Shown here one piece after another: positions 45,427 to 53,900 of a stretch of DNA of 64,000 bases (position 1 is its first letter; each line of letters begins with the position of its first letter). Source of the stretch: Dyadobacter alkalitolerans DSM 23607 (lineage in GTDB: Bacteria > Bacteroidota > Bacteroidia > Cytophagales > Spirosomataceae). The notes under the pieces are model-generated. The model ran no database searches and had not been told where the DNA came from. It saw only the letters and a program-made list of their open reading frames with translations. The translations under genes and the position numbers were made by a program. The stretch is taken from contig NZ_KE386806.1 in NCBI RefSeq assembly GCF_000428845.1, forward strand, positions 66,185 through 130,184. Direction: 5' to 3'.

Positions 45427-46409
45427 GCCGGTTCAGTTCTTTGGGCCAGTTTCATTTTTTTAATGTTCTTCTTCTGACTTTTCAGGCCTTGCAGTGGATG
45501 GTAATGGTTGCTGTTGCTCACATAATATCCCGTTCCGTCATACGTGCGTTTGTCCGGGTGCGCCTTACATTCAGGTGAGCATGCACCCTCCATTTCTTCA
45601 CCGCATTTGTGACAAACCGGCACGTGCGTGTTACATTCTGCATTGGCGCAGTTGATCATGCGGTCGCAAGGTTCGTCGCAGATGTAGCAGCGGGAGATAA
45701 CGGTTGGATTGACTTTGTTAACCTCAACCGCAATGCGGTTGTCAAAAACGTAGCATTTACCATCAAAATTTTCCCCGCCTTCTTCCAGCCCGTAACGGAT
45801 AATGCCGCCATGTAGCTGATATACGTCCTGGAAACCCTGTTCGAGCAGATAAGCACTTGCTTTTTCGCACTTAATGCCGCCTGTGCAATAGGTTACGATC
45901 TTCTTATCTTTCAAATGTTCGATCTCGTGAATGTGATCAGGCAGCTCGCGGAGGTTATGCATATCAAATGTGATCGCACCCTTGAATTTGCCTAATTCAT
46001 GCTCATAATCCGAGCGCATATCCACAAGCACCACATTCGGATCGTTAAGGATTTCCTTAAATTCAGACGGCTCCAAATGCTTACCCGTGCGGACCAGCGG
46101 ATCAACACCCAGATCGGAATTGACGATTTCGTCCTTCACCCGGACATGCAATTTTTGAAAAGCCACTTTATCATGCTCTTCCACCTTAAACTGCACATCC
46201 TTAAACCGGCTGTCCGAACGCACGTAATTCATATAAGCCTCACAGTCTTCCGGTGTGCCGGAAACTGTTCCGTTCAAACCTTCCGGCGCAATGATGATCC
46301 TGCCCAGAAGATTGTGGTGCACGCAGAACAAATGATGCTCATCGCGATACGTTTCCGTGTCTTCGATGGGCGCATAGAAATAATATAAAATTACCTTGAA
46401 AGGCTTCAT
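45396..46409 (-). CDS. trhO: tRNA uridine(34) hydroxylase (rhodanese-related)
   Basis: 337 residues, UPF0176/YceA type. N-terminal acylphosphatase-like region, central rhodanese domain with active-site Cys in VTYCTGGIKCEKASAYL, and a C-terminal Cys-rich segment (CYICDEPCDRMINC, HVPVCHKCG, ACSPECK) likely to bind zinc. TrhO makes 5-hydroxyuridine at tRNA position 34. Its 3' end overlaps the GNAT gene. Confidence 0.93.
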   Translation of the reverse strand: MKPFKVILYYFYAPIEDTETYRDEHHLFCVHHNLLGRIIIAPEGLNGTVSGTPEDCEAYMNYVRSDSRFKDVQFKVEEHDKVAFQKLHVRVKDEIVNSDLGVDPLVRTGKHLEPSEFKEILNDPNVVLVDMRSDYEHELGKFKGAITFDMHNLRELPDHIHEIEHLKDKKIVTYCTGGIKCEKASAYLLEQGFQDVYQLHGGIIRYGLEEGGENFDGKCYVFDNRIAVEVNKVNPTVISRCYICDEPCDRMINCANAECNTHVPVCHKCGEEMEGACSPECKAHPDKRTYDGTGYYVSNSNHYHPLQGLKSQKKNIKKMKLAQRTEPAQQVSSFSNT

Positions 46410-46608
46410 TGTTGCATTAGTTGATGTATTCCAAAGAGGAAAGGGTTATGTCCACGCAGCTCTTTCCCCCAAATCAGGTGCAAATATACGAAGAAACGCA
46501 CTTTAACGAAAATGCGCGAATTGGACTTTTGCACGAAGCAAACTATTGAAATGATTTCTATATTTTTACCGCAATCAACGCATTCCCAAGCATTACTCCG
46601 TTCACATT

Positions 46609-47223
46609 ATGCACATTGCAATCATTGGCAACATTGGCGCAGGCAAGACGACATTAACCCAAATGCTGGGTGAATATTTCAAGTGGGACGTCATGTACGA
46701 AGCCGTCGAAGGCAATCCCTATCTTGCTGATTTTTACCAGGATATGGATCGCTGGGCATTTAATCTGCAAATCTTTTTCCTTAATAACCGCTTCGCACAG
46801 GTCCAGAAAATACGCGAAACCACTTACTCGACCATTATTCAGGACAGGACCATTTACGAGGATGCATTTATTTTTGCAAGAAATCTGCATGAGTCCGGCG
46901 TGATGACCGAGCGGGATTACCAAACCTATCTTTTGCTTTTTGAATCCATTATACGGACCGTGTCCCAACCGGATCTGTTGATTTACCTCAAAGCAGACAT
47001 TCCGAAGCTGGTTTCGCAAATCAAAAAGCGGGGCAGGGACTTCGAAGCCGACATTTCAACCGATTACCTGACAGCACTCAACCATTATTATGATGATTTT
47101 GTCAAACATTACGATCATGGCAAAATCATCGAAATTGATGTAAACCAAATGGACTTTGCTTCTAATCCAGACGATTTCAACTACATCGTTTCCAGGTTAA
47201 ACAAGGAGTTGTTTTACATCTGA
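46609..47223 (+). CDS. Deoxynucleoside kinase
   Basis: 204 residues. P-loop IIGNIGAGKTTLTQ, catalytic Glu in YEAVEGNPYL, DRTIYEDAFIF (the D-R-S-like motif) and lid arginines in KKRGRDFEADIS. It phosphorylates deoxyadenosine, deoxyguanosine or other deoxynucleosides for salvage. It stands alone between trhO and a secreted protein gene. Confidence 0.93.
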   Translation: MHIAIIGNIGAGKTTLTQMLGEYFKWDVMYEAVEGNPYLADFYQDMDRWAFNLQIFFLNNRFAQVQKIRETTYSTIIQDRTIYEDAFIFARNLHESGVMTERDYQTYLLLFESIIRTVSQPDLLIYLKADIPKLVSQIKKRGRDFEADISTDYLTALNHYYDDFVKHYDHGKIIEIDVNQMDFASNPDDFNYIVSRLNKELFYI

Positions 47224-47248
47224 AAATCAGACCATTAATAAATGTCGA

Positions 47249-47713
47249 TTAAAGCACGCATGCTAATGCCTTGTTGAGGATCTGATTGCTTTTAAGGCTG
47301 AATGTGTAAATCTTGCGCTCCTCGGGAAGGATGATTTCAATCTTGGATGTGCCTTTCATTTTCTCCAGTTCCTGAGGCGTAACCGGCGAGGAAAGCATAA
47401 ATGACTTGTTCCAGAAATTGCGGTCGGAAGTGGTTGTAAAAAGTGAAAAAGTGCCTTCTTTGGTTGTAAACCTTATTTCCGTGAACATTTGCACGTGAAA
47501 AATGAGTTCTACTTCTTCATTGTGATAGGTAAAAATCTTCTCTTCCCCCGTCCTCGACAGGCTCAGATATTCCTTTTTATCCACCAGCTGAACAACTTGA
47601 TAATATTCCGTTTTGTTCGTGGATCGGCTCACTTTGGTCAAGCACTGAGCGTGGCAAACAGACTGGGAAGCAAAAACGAGCCCAATAACGCCAAGCAGCG
47701 CAATCACTTTCAT
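47249..47713 (-). CDS. Hypothetical secreted protein
   Basis: About 154 residues from MKVIALLGVIGLVFASQSVC (an upstream in-frame ATG at 47731 is possible). The signal peptide ends near CHAQ. The mature part is a small beta-rich domain (VELIFHVQMFTEIRFTTKEG, IEIILPEERKIYTFSL). No family recognised. It converges on the deoxynucleoside kinase gene with 25 bp between stops. Confidence 0.75.
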   Translation of the reverse strand: MKVIALLGVIGLVFASQSVCHAQCLTKVSRSTNKTEYYQVVQLVDKKEYLSLSRTGEEKIFTYHNEEVELIFHVQMFTEIRFTTKEGTFSLFTTTSDRNFWNKSFMLSSPVTPQELEKMKGTSKIEIILPEERKIYTFSLKSNQILNKALACVL

Positions 47714-47802
47714 GTGGTGGTAGTCCTTCAAACTATTAAGAAAAATCAGGGATCGTCCAATTAATAGTAAATATATGCTAATTTTTTAAAAAGGAATGCC
47801 AT

Positions 47803-47834
47803 AAAAAAACCTGCGCCGGAATACAGCGCAGGTT
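47803..47834 (-). terminator. Terminator of tRNA-Leu transcript
   Basis: On the minus strand, a 9-bp stem AACCTGCGC / GCGCAGGTT with 9-nt loop is followed by a T run. It begins one base after the tRNA 3' end. Confidence 0.9.
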
Positions 47835-47835
47835 G

Positions 47836-47917
47836 TGACCAGGAGGAGAGTCGAACTCCCATACCCGAAGGCACTACCCCCTCAAAGTAGCGTGTCTACC
47901 AATTTCACCACCTGGCC
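47836..47917 (-). tRNA. tRNA-Leu (GAG)
   Basis: 82 nt on the minus strand. Acceptor GGCCAGG pairs with CCTGGTC (one G-T), D arm GTGGTGAAATTGGTAGAC, anticodon stem CTACT / GGTAG enclosing loop TTGAGGG (anticodon GAG), a long variable arm (class II, GTGCCTTCGGGTAT) and T arm GGGAGTTCGACTCTCC. CCA is not encoded. It reads CUC/CUU codons. Confidence 0.95.
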
Positions 47918-47927
47918 GAGGATTTTG

Positions 47928-47958
47928 CAAAAGTACTATTTAAATGATATGCCGCAAG
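47928..47958 (-). promoter_or_regulatory. tRNA-Leu promoter
   Basis: On the minus strand: CTTG at 47955-47958, 19-bp spacer, TACTTTTG at 47928-47935 (exact TAnnTTTG), ten bases upstream of the tRNA. Matches the Bacteroidota promoter pattern. Confidence 0.8.
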
Positions 47959-48023
47959 GCTCTGGGAATGTTTTTTGAGTGTTTTTTATGGAGACTTCCG
48001 TCGTTCAATGTCGGGTTTTTTCT

Positions 48024-48053
48024 ATTGTAATGAGAATGAGGATGCTAACTTTG
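48024..48053 (+). promoter_or_regulatory. Promoter of DUF1772 gene
   Basis: ATTG at 48024-48027, 18-bp spacer, TAACTTTG (exact TAnnTTTG) at 48046-48053; start codon 46 bp downstream. Confidence 0.55.
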
Positions 48054-48099
48054 CCCATGTTTAAAGAGTGATGACTACATCTTGCTATTCCATTAACAC

Positions 48100-48594
48100 A
48101 TGAACTTCATTTACTTCCCTAGCCTGGTTATTTCTGCGTTATTGACGGGGTTGTCTGCCGGCTTATTCTATTCCTATTCCTGCTCGGTTAATTTGGGCTT
48201 GCATAAATTGCCTGATGCGGAATATTTGCGTGCAATGCAGCAGATTAACAAAGCGATCCTGAACCCTGCATTTTTCGCTTCGTTCATGGGTTCAGTTCTG
48301 GTGCTTATCCTGGCGAGCTGGCTTAGCTATTCCTTACAACATGCTTTTCAACTCAAAATGCTGTTAACGGCAACCAGCATTTACGTCGTAGGCGTTTTAG
48401 GAATTACTATTTTCGGAAATGTGCCACTGAATGACGCACTGGCCAACTTTGATATTAATACAGCGACTAGTAGCGAGATTGCCAGACATCGCTTATTGTT
48501 CGAACAGCCATGGAATAATCTTCATACCGTCCGCACTTTCTGCGCATTTGCAGCCTTTGTATTTACATTGATTTCTTTTTATAAACTAAACTAG
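48100..48594 (+). CDS. DUF1772 (anthrone oxygenase-like) membrane protein
   Basis: 164 residues with four membrane segments (LVISALLTGLSAGLFYSY at the start). The pattern (GLFYSYSCSVNLGL, AILNPAFFASFMGS, GNVPLNDAL) matches DUF1772. Some members are described as oxygenases in polyketide pathways, but most have no known role. It shares a terminator with the convergent DoxX gene. Confidence 0.85.
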   Translation: MNFIYFPSLVISALLTGLSAGLFYSYSCSVNLGLHKLPDAEYLRAMQQINKAILNPAFFASFMGSVLVLILASWLSYSLQHAFQLKMLLTATSIYVVGVLGITIFGNVPLNDALANFDINTATSSEIARHRLLFEQPWNNLHTVRTFCAFAAFVFTLISFYKLN

Positions 48595-48629
48595 AAAGGA
48601 GTATTCCTTTCTAGTTTAGTTTATAAAAA
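48576..48629. terminator. 25-bp hairpin overlapping the DUF1772 stop codon
   Basis: Arms at 48576-48600 and 48605-48629 pair perfectly over 25 bp with a 4-nt loop. The left arm covers the last five codons and TAG stop of the upstream gene. Flanking T and A runs allow use by both convergent genes. Confidence 0.9.
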
Positions 48630-48640
48630 AATGCAGCGCA

Positions 48641-49027
48641 TCAAAAGGCATGCGTGCCATGTTGCTGGGCTTGAAGTTTGTGATAAGTGAAATATGACAC
48701 CATGAGAACGACTAGAACGATCAGCGGGAATATGGAGTTGAAGCCGAATCCGTCTACGACGGTGATACTGATGCTTGCACAGAGGAAGTCGAAGACGAAG
48801 CCGGCATAAGCCCATTCTTTAAGGCGCGGCGGAACTTGCGGCAGCATTAATGCTATTGTGCCGGCAATTTTGAAGGCTGTGATCATCGGGCCAAAATAAT
48901 CTGGGTAACCCAGATGCCGGATTCCTTCGCGGGCCATTTCAGTATGGGAAGTGAGCGCGGGCATGACGCCTTCAAACAAAAAGATCAATGTTGTTGAAAT
49001 CCAGAAAATAATGCGGGTCGTTTTCAT
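48641..49027 (-). CDS. DoxX-like membrane protein
   Basis: 128 residues with four membrane segments and the DoxX-like pattern MAREGIRHLGYPDYFGPMI and AFKIAGTIALMLPQVPPRLKEWAYAGF. Function unknown; such proteins are common in stress and redox contexts. Confidence 0.88.
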   Translation of the reverse strand: MKTTRIIFWISTTLIFLFEGVMPALTSHTEMAREGIRHLGYPDYFGPMITAFKIAGTIALMLPQVPPRLKEWAYAGFVFDFLCASISITVVDGFGFNSIFPLIVLVVLMVSYFTYHKLQAQQHGTHAF

Positions 49028-49135
49028 GACAGTAAATGTTTGATGGTTGAGTTTGTTTTTGTTGATACAAATCTACCGCACATCCGGCCGACAGACGCAG
49101 TGTAAATACGACGAATTAGAGGGTACAATGCGACA

Positions 49136-49205
49136 ATTCGATTGCCGTAATTCCATTGGGGCAATTCCATTGGGGCAATCCCATTGCGGCAATTCCATTG
49201 CGGCA
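49136..49205. repeat. 14-bp tandem repeat
   Basis: Four near-identical copies of ATTCCATTGGGGCA (49150-49205; copies 3 and 4 have GCGG in place of GGGG) and one degenerate copy at 49136-49149. It lies between the DoxX and sigma-factor genes. Confidence 0.85.
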
Positions 49206-49221
49206 ATCGAAGTTTCTTAGC

Positions 49222-50449
49222 TCAATCAGCAAGCTTTTTGCGGATTGCTTCTTTGTCGCTTTCTGTTTTGGCGAGGGACAATGCGGTTTGCCAGTGCATC
49301 ATTGCCTTTTGATCATCGAGACCCGTATAAAGCGTTCCTAAGAGGGCAAAGTAGAAGTGATTGTCGGGCATTTGCAATTTTTCTGCTTCTGCGATTGCGG
49401 CCGCTTTTCCCCTGACTTTTGCAACAGCGTAGGTGCGGTTGAGCGCTGTGATAGGGGAGTACTCGCGCTGTAATAACTGATTGTATAGATGCAAAATCCC
49501 GTCCCACTTTTCGGGGGCTGTCTGCCTGTTGCGTATGCCATGCAGCGATGCCGGCTTCGAGGTGATATTTAGACAAATCATTTCCCTGCCCGGCCATTTT
49601 TAGAAAGTAAGCGCCCTTACTGATCAGGTCTGTGTTCCAAAGGCTCGAATCCTGATCGTCATAAAGAATCAGGGAACCGTTGTCATTCATTCTCGCATCG
49701 AAGCGCGAAGCATGAAAACACATCAGCGCCAGCAGTGCATTTACTTTCGGTTTGTTGGTTTCGGGATGCTCGATCAGCATGGTGCAAAGGCGGATTGCTT
49801 CAAGACATAAATCCTTTCTTAATGTATTGTTTTGATTAACTGAATAGTAACCTTCATTAAACAACAGGTAAATGGTCTTCAAAACCGGTTCCAGCCTGGC
49901 TTCAATTTCCGTTAAAGGCGGCATTTCAATAGCCACTTTTGATTCGCGCAACTTTTCTTTCGCCCTGAAAATGCGTTTGCTGACGACTTCTTTATTTGTC
50001 ATGAAGGCGCTCGCTATTTCGTCGGTTCCGAACCCGCAAAGAATGCGCAGCGAGAGGCATATCTGCGATTCGTGGGAGATGGAAGGATGACAAACTGCGA
50101 ACATCATTTGCAGCTGGCTGTCTGTAATGTTTTGGAATGAAAGGTCAATCTTGGCGCTGTCTGATTGTTGCGCGGTCTTTTGCAATTCCTGCGCGATTTT
50201 GTCCCGGAAGATGGACTCCCGATGGAGGTGGTTTTTAGCTTTGTTCTTCGCTGTATTATAAAGCCATCCCGCCGGATTGGGCGGGAGGCCTTCTATGCCC
50301 CAGGCTTGCATGGCTGCCTGAAACGTTTCACTTGCAATATCTTCGGCCACCTCAATCTCCCGAAACCCGAAATGCCTGCAAAGCACGGATACGATTTTCC
50401 GGTATTCGGTCCTGAACAAATGTGGGATGACGGGTCCGTGGTCGGGCAT
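49222..50449 (-). pseudogene. ECF sigma factor (SigJ/YlaC-like, DUF6596), broken by one +1 frameshift
   Basis: Start at ATG 50449 (MPDHGPVIPHLFRTEYRKI). Sigma region 2 (VAEDIASETFQAAMQAW) and region 4 (ILCGFGTDEIASAFMTNKE) are intact, as is the long DUF6596 C-terminal half. At the run of five G (49513-49517) the frame is lost after HTQQADSP; the downstream frame continues with EKWDGILHLYNQLL and ends at 49222 with LAKTESDKEAI. Removing one G would restore one reading frame. Family members act with YCII proteins (next gene). It may be a genuine pseudogene, a phase-variable locus or a sequence error. Confidence 0.85.
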
Positions 50450-50453
50450 TGTT

Positions 50454-50807
50454 TTAGCTTTCGTGCACAGAAATGATTTTCCGGACTTCAACACTATTGC
50501 CTTCACCATGCAGGATCGGGCAGGCTTGTGCCATTTCAACGGCCTCATCGAGGCTGGCTGCTTTAATGATGATGAAGCCCGCAACCGATTCTTTGATTTC
50601 GACAAACGGCCCGTCTGTCATCACATTGTTTGGTTTAAGCACCTTCCCTTCGACAGCTAAGCCCTTTCCGCCGCTGAATTTGTTCTGGGCCGCAATGCCG
50701 CCAACCCAGTCATGATATTGCTTCATAAAGCCTTCCATTTGTTCGGGCGAGGGCTGGGCTTCCTTGGTCAGCAAATCCAACCGCATAATTACAATGTACT
50801 CTTCCAT
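50454..50807 (-). CDS. YCII-related (DGPF) protein
   Basis: 117 residues with the YCII fold and DGPF motif in MTDGPFVEIKES. These small proteins are usually encoded next to DUF6596-type sigma factors, as here, with 4 bp between. Proposed roles are enzyme-like or sensory, but none is proven. Confidence 0.9.
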   Translation of the reverse strand: MEEYIVIMRLDLLTKEAQPSPEQMEGFMKQYHDWVGGIAAQNKFSGGKGLAVEGKVLKPNNVMTDGPFVEIKESVAGFIIIKAASLDEAVEMAQACPILHGEGNSVEVRKIISVHES

Positions 50808-50915
50808 ATTGTTCTCAATTTATGGTTAATGATAAATAATTTACATCCCCATTACAAATGAGTATGGACGAATAGGACATTGCTGCAAGTATTTCTTTTC
50901 AATTATTTACCAAAC

Positions 50916-50951
50916 AAAAAAGGGATGTGACAGCGAGCCACATCCCTTTTT
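50916..50951 (-). terminator. Terminator of the repeat-protein gene
   Basis: On the minus strand, stem AAAAGGGATGTG / CACATCCCTTTT with 9-nt loop, followed by T residues, 18 bp after the stop of the large gene. Confidence 0.9.
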
Positions 50952-50968
50952 CTCAAAACATTTAATTA

Positions 50969-53900
50969 CTAGCGAACCTTGAAGAACCGCATGTTCATTT
51001 CCTGATTGCCATAGTAGACTTTTAGGAAATAATGACCTTCATTCAAGCCCGTTACATTCAGTGGTAAAGTATTTTTTCCTTCAACCACATCCTGCTCAGC
51101 CGAATTCAGTTTGATGCCGCTGATGTTGTAAGTTTCAACTCTTCCTTTTCCGGCAGATTTTGAAATAAACTCAACATTAACAACGTCTCTAACCGGGTTA
51201 GGCGATACAAATGCTCCTGTAATAGCTTCATAACGAACTGTAACAATGCGACTGGAAAGGAATTTACCATCCTGGTCGACCATTTTCAGCTGGTAATAGT
51301 TGTTGCCGTAAACCGGTGATTTATCAACGAATTTGTATTCTCCAACACGCTTGTCAGACAATGGCAACTCGCCGATCACATTCGGAACCTTCACCTGGCT
51401 ATCGTAACGGATCACTTCAAAACCTTTACCATTCTGCTCGTCAGTCACATTCCATGAAAGCTCAACGCCTTCTTCCGCTGGTGCAGCAGCAAACCTGGCG
51501 ATGTAGATCGGAAGCACTGCATCAATTTTAAATGCCATCGTCTGAACACTTGATTTGCAAGAACCGCCTTCAATTTGAAGCGTGTAGTCACCTCTTTCAA
51601 GCGCAGCGTAGCTGATCTGCGGACGGTCACTGGTCAAATTAACCCGTGCAGAACGCATTACCGTATTTCCTTGCATGATCTTCCAGTCGATGCTGGCAAC
51701 ATTGTTACCATGGAAGTTAAATATCAGGCCAGTCTCAGTTTGGTTGTAGACAGATTTCAAAATTGGTCCGTACTCGCATGGAAGGCGGTTATCAACCGTA
51801 GTTACATTAAATGTGCTTGAACTAACCGTTGATACGCAATTGCCACCTTGAATTTCAAGTGAGTAAGAGCCTGCATTAAGCGCTGCAAAGGTGATCGCAG
51901 CAGAGTTGCTGGAAAGATTTCCAGTTGTTCCGTTTGCCACTATCGCTCCGCCTTGTCTGATCCGCCATGTGACAGATGAAACGCCTACACCATTAAAGTT
52001 AACAGTCAAACCGGTAGCTGAGACATTAGCAATGCCTGAGATTGTCGGGCCGCTTGCGCAATTTGTCGAGCCGATGGAGAATGTTTTCGAGCTAACAGTC
52101 GAGATACAGTCACCACCTTCAATTTCCAAAGTATAAGTTCCGCCGCCCAGTGCTGCAAAAGAGATGTCAACCAGAGAGGAAGTCAAACCAGGAGTCTTAC
52201 CGTTACGAACTACATCCGCACCGGATTTGATTCTCCAGGTAATGTTAGGAACGCCGTTACCGTCAAATTGGAAACGCAGGCCGGATGCCGAAATGTTGCT
52301 GATCGTGCCCAATGTCGGACCGCCTGGGCAAGTTCCTGCATTGATAGTGAAGTTTGAAGAACTTACCGTAGATACGCAGTCACCACCTTGGATTTCGAGT
52401 GAATAAGTGCCTGCACCCAGCGTAGCAAATGTTAACGCCGCAGAGTTTGAGGTTAAGTTACCTGTTTTACCATTTCTGATCACATTACCGCTTTGCTTCA
52501 CGCGCCAAGTGATATTTGGAACACCCACACCATTGAAATCAACAGTCAGGCCAGATGCCGAAACATTTCTAAGACCTGAAATTGCCGGGCCGCTTGCGCA
52601 GTTTGGTGTTGCAACCGTAAAGTTTGAAGTGCTAACCGTAGATGTACAGTTGCCGCCTTCAATTTCCAGAGAGTAGTTACCCGCTGCAAGGCTTGCGAAT
52701 GTGATAGCTGCTGAATTAGAGCTCAAAGTGCCCGTTTTTCCGCTTGCTACTACATTTCCGCTTAGCTTCACGCGCCATGTTACTGTAGAAACGCCCACGC
52801 CGTTGAAATTGAATGTCAAACCAGTAGCAGAAACATTTGTGATGCCGGAGATCGATGGTCCGCTTGCGCAGTTAGTCGAGCCAATGGAGAATGTTTTCGA
52901 GCTGACAGTTGATACACAGTCACCACCTTCAATTTCCAATGTATAAGTTCCACCGCCAAGTGTCGCGAATGAGATGTCAACGAGTGAGGAAGTCAAGCCA
53001 GGAGTCTTACCATTGCGAACTACATCCGCACCGGATTTGATTCTCCATGTAATGTTAGGAACACCGTTACCGTCAAATTGGAAACGCAGACCAGATACCG
53101 AAATGTTACTGATCGTGCCCAATGTAGGACCGCCAGGGCAAGTTCCCGCGTTAATCGTAAAGTTCGAAGTGCTTACCGAAGATACGCAGTCACCACCTTC
53201 AATTTCCAGAGAATAAGTGCCTGCACCCAATGTGGCAAACGATAATGCAGCGGAATTTGAGGTTAAATTACCTGTTTTACCATTTCTGATAATATTTCCG
53301 CTTTGCTTCACGCGCCATGTGATATTTGAAACGCCCACGGCATTAAAATCAACAGTCAAGCCAGATGCCGAAACGTTCCTGAGACCCGAAATTGCCGGGC
53401 CGCTTGCGCAGTTTGGTGTAGCAATCGTAAAGTTAGAAGCACTTACCGTAGAAGTACAGTTACCACCTTCAATTTCCAGAGAGTAATTACCCGCTGCAAG
53501 GCTTGCGAATGTGATAGCTGCTGAATTGGAGCTTAAACTTCCGGTTCTTCCGTTAGCCACAGTGTTGCCATTTAGCTTCACGCGCCATGTTACTGTAGAA
53601 ACGCCTACACCGTTGAAATTGAATGTTAAACCAGTAGCAGAAACACCCGTAATGCCGGAGATCGATGGTCCGCTTGCGCAGTTTGTCGAACCTACTGAGA
53701 ACGTTTTAGAACTTACTGTTGAGATACAGTCACCACCTTCAATTTCCAATGTATAAGTTCCACCGGTAAGTGTTGCAAATGAAATGTCAACCAGTGAAGA
53801 AGTCAAGCCAGGCGTTTTGCCATTGCGAACTACATCTGCACCGGATTTGATTCTCCAGGTAATGTTAGGAACGCCGTTACCGTCAAATTGGAAACGCAGA

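Noticed and set aside
49024..49206. Repetitive minus-strand peptide (MPQWNCRNG...)
   Set aside because: It is a translation of the 14-bp tandem repeat and not a gene.
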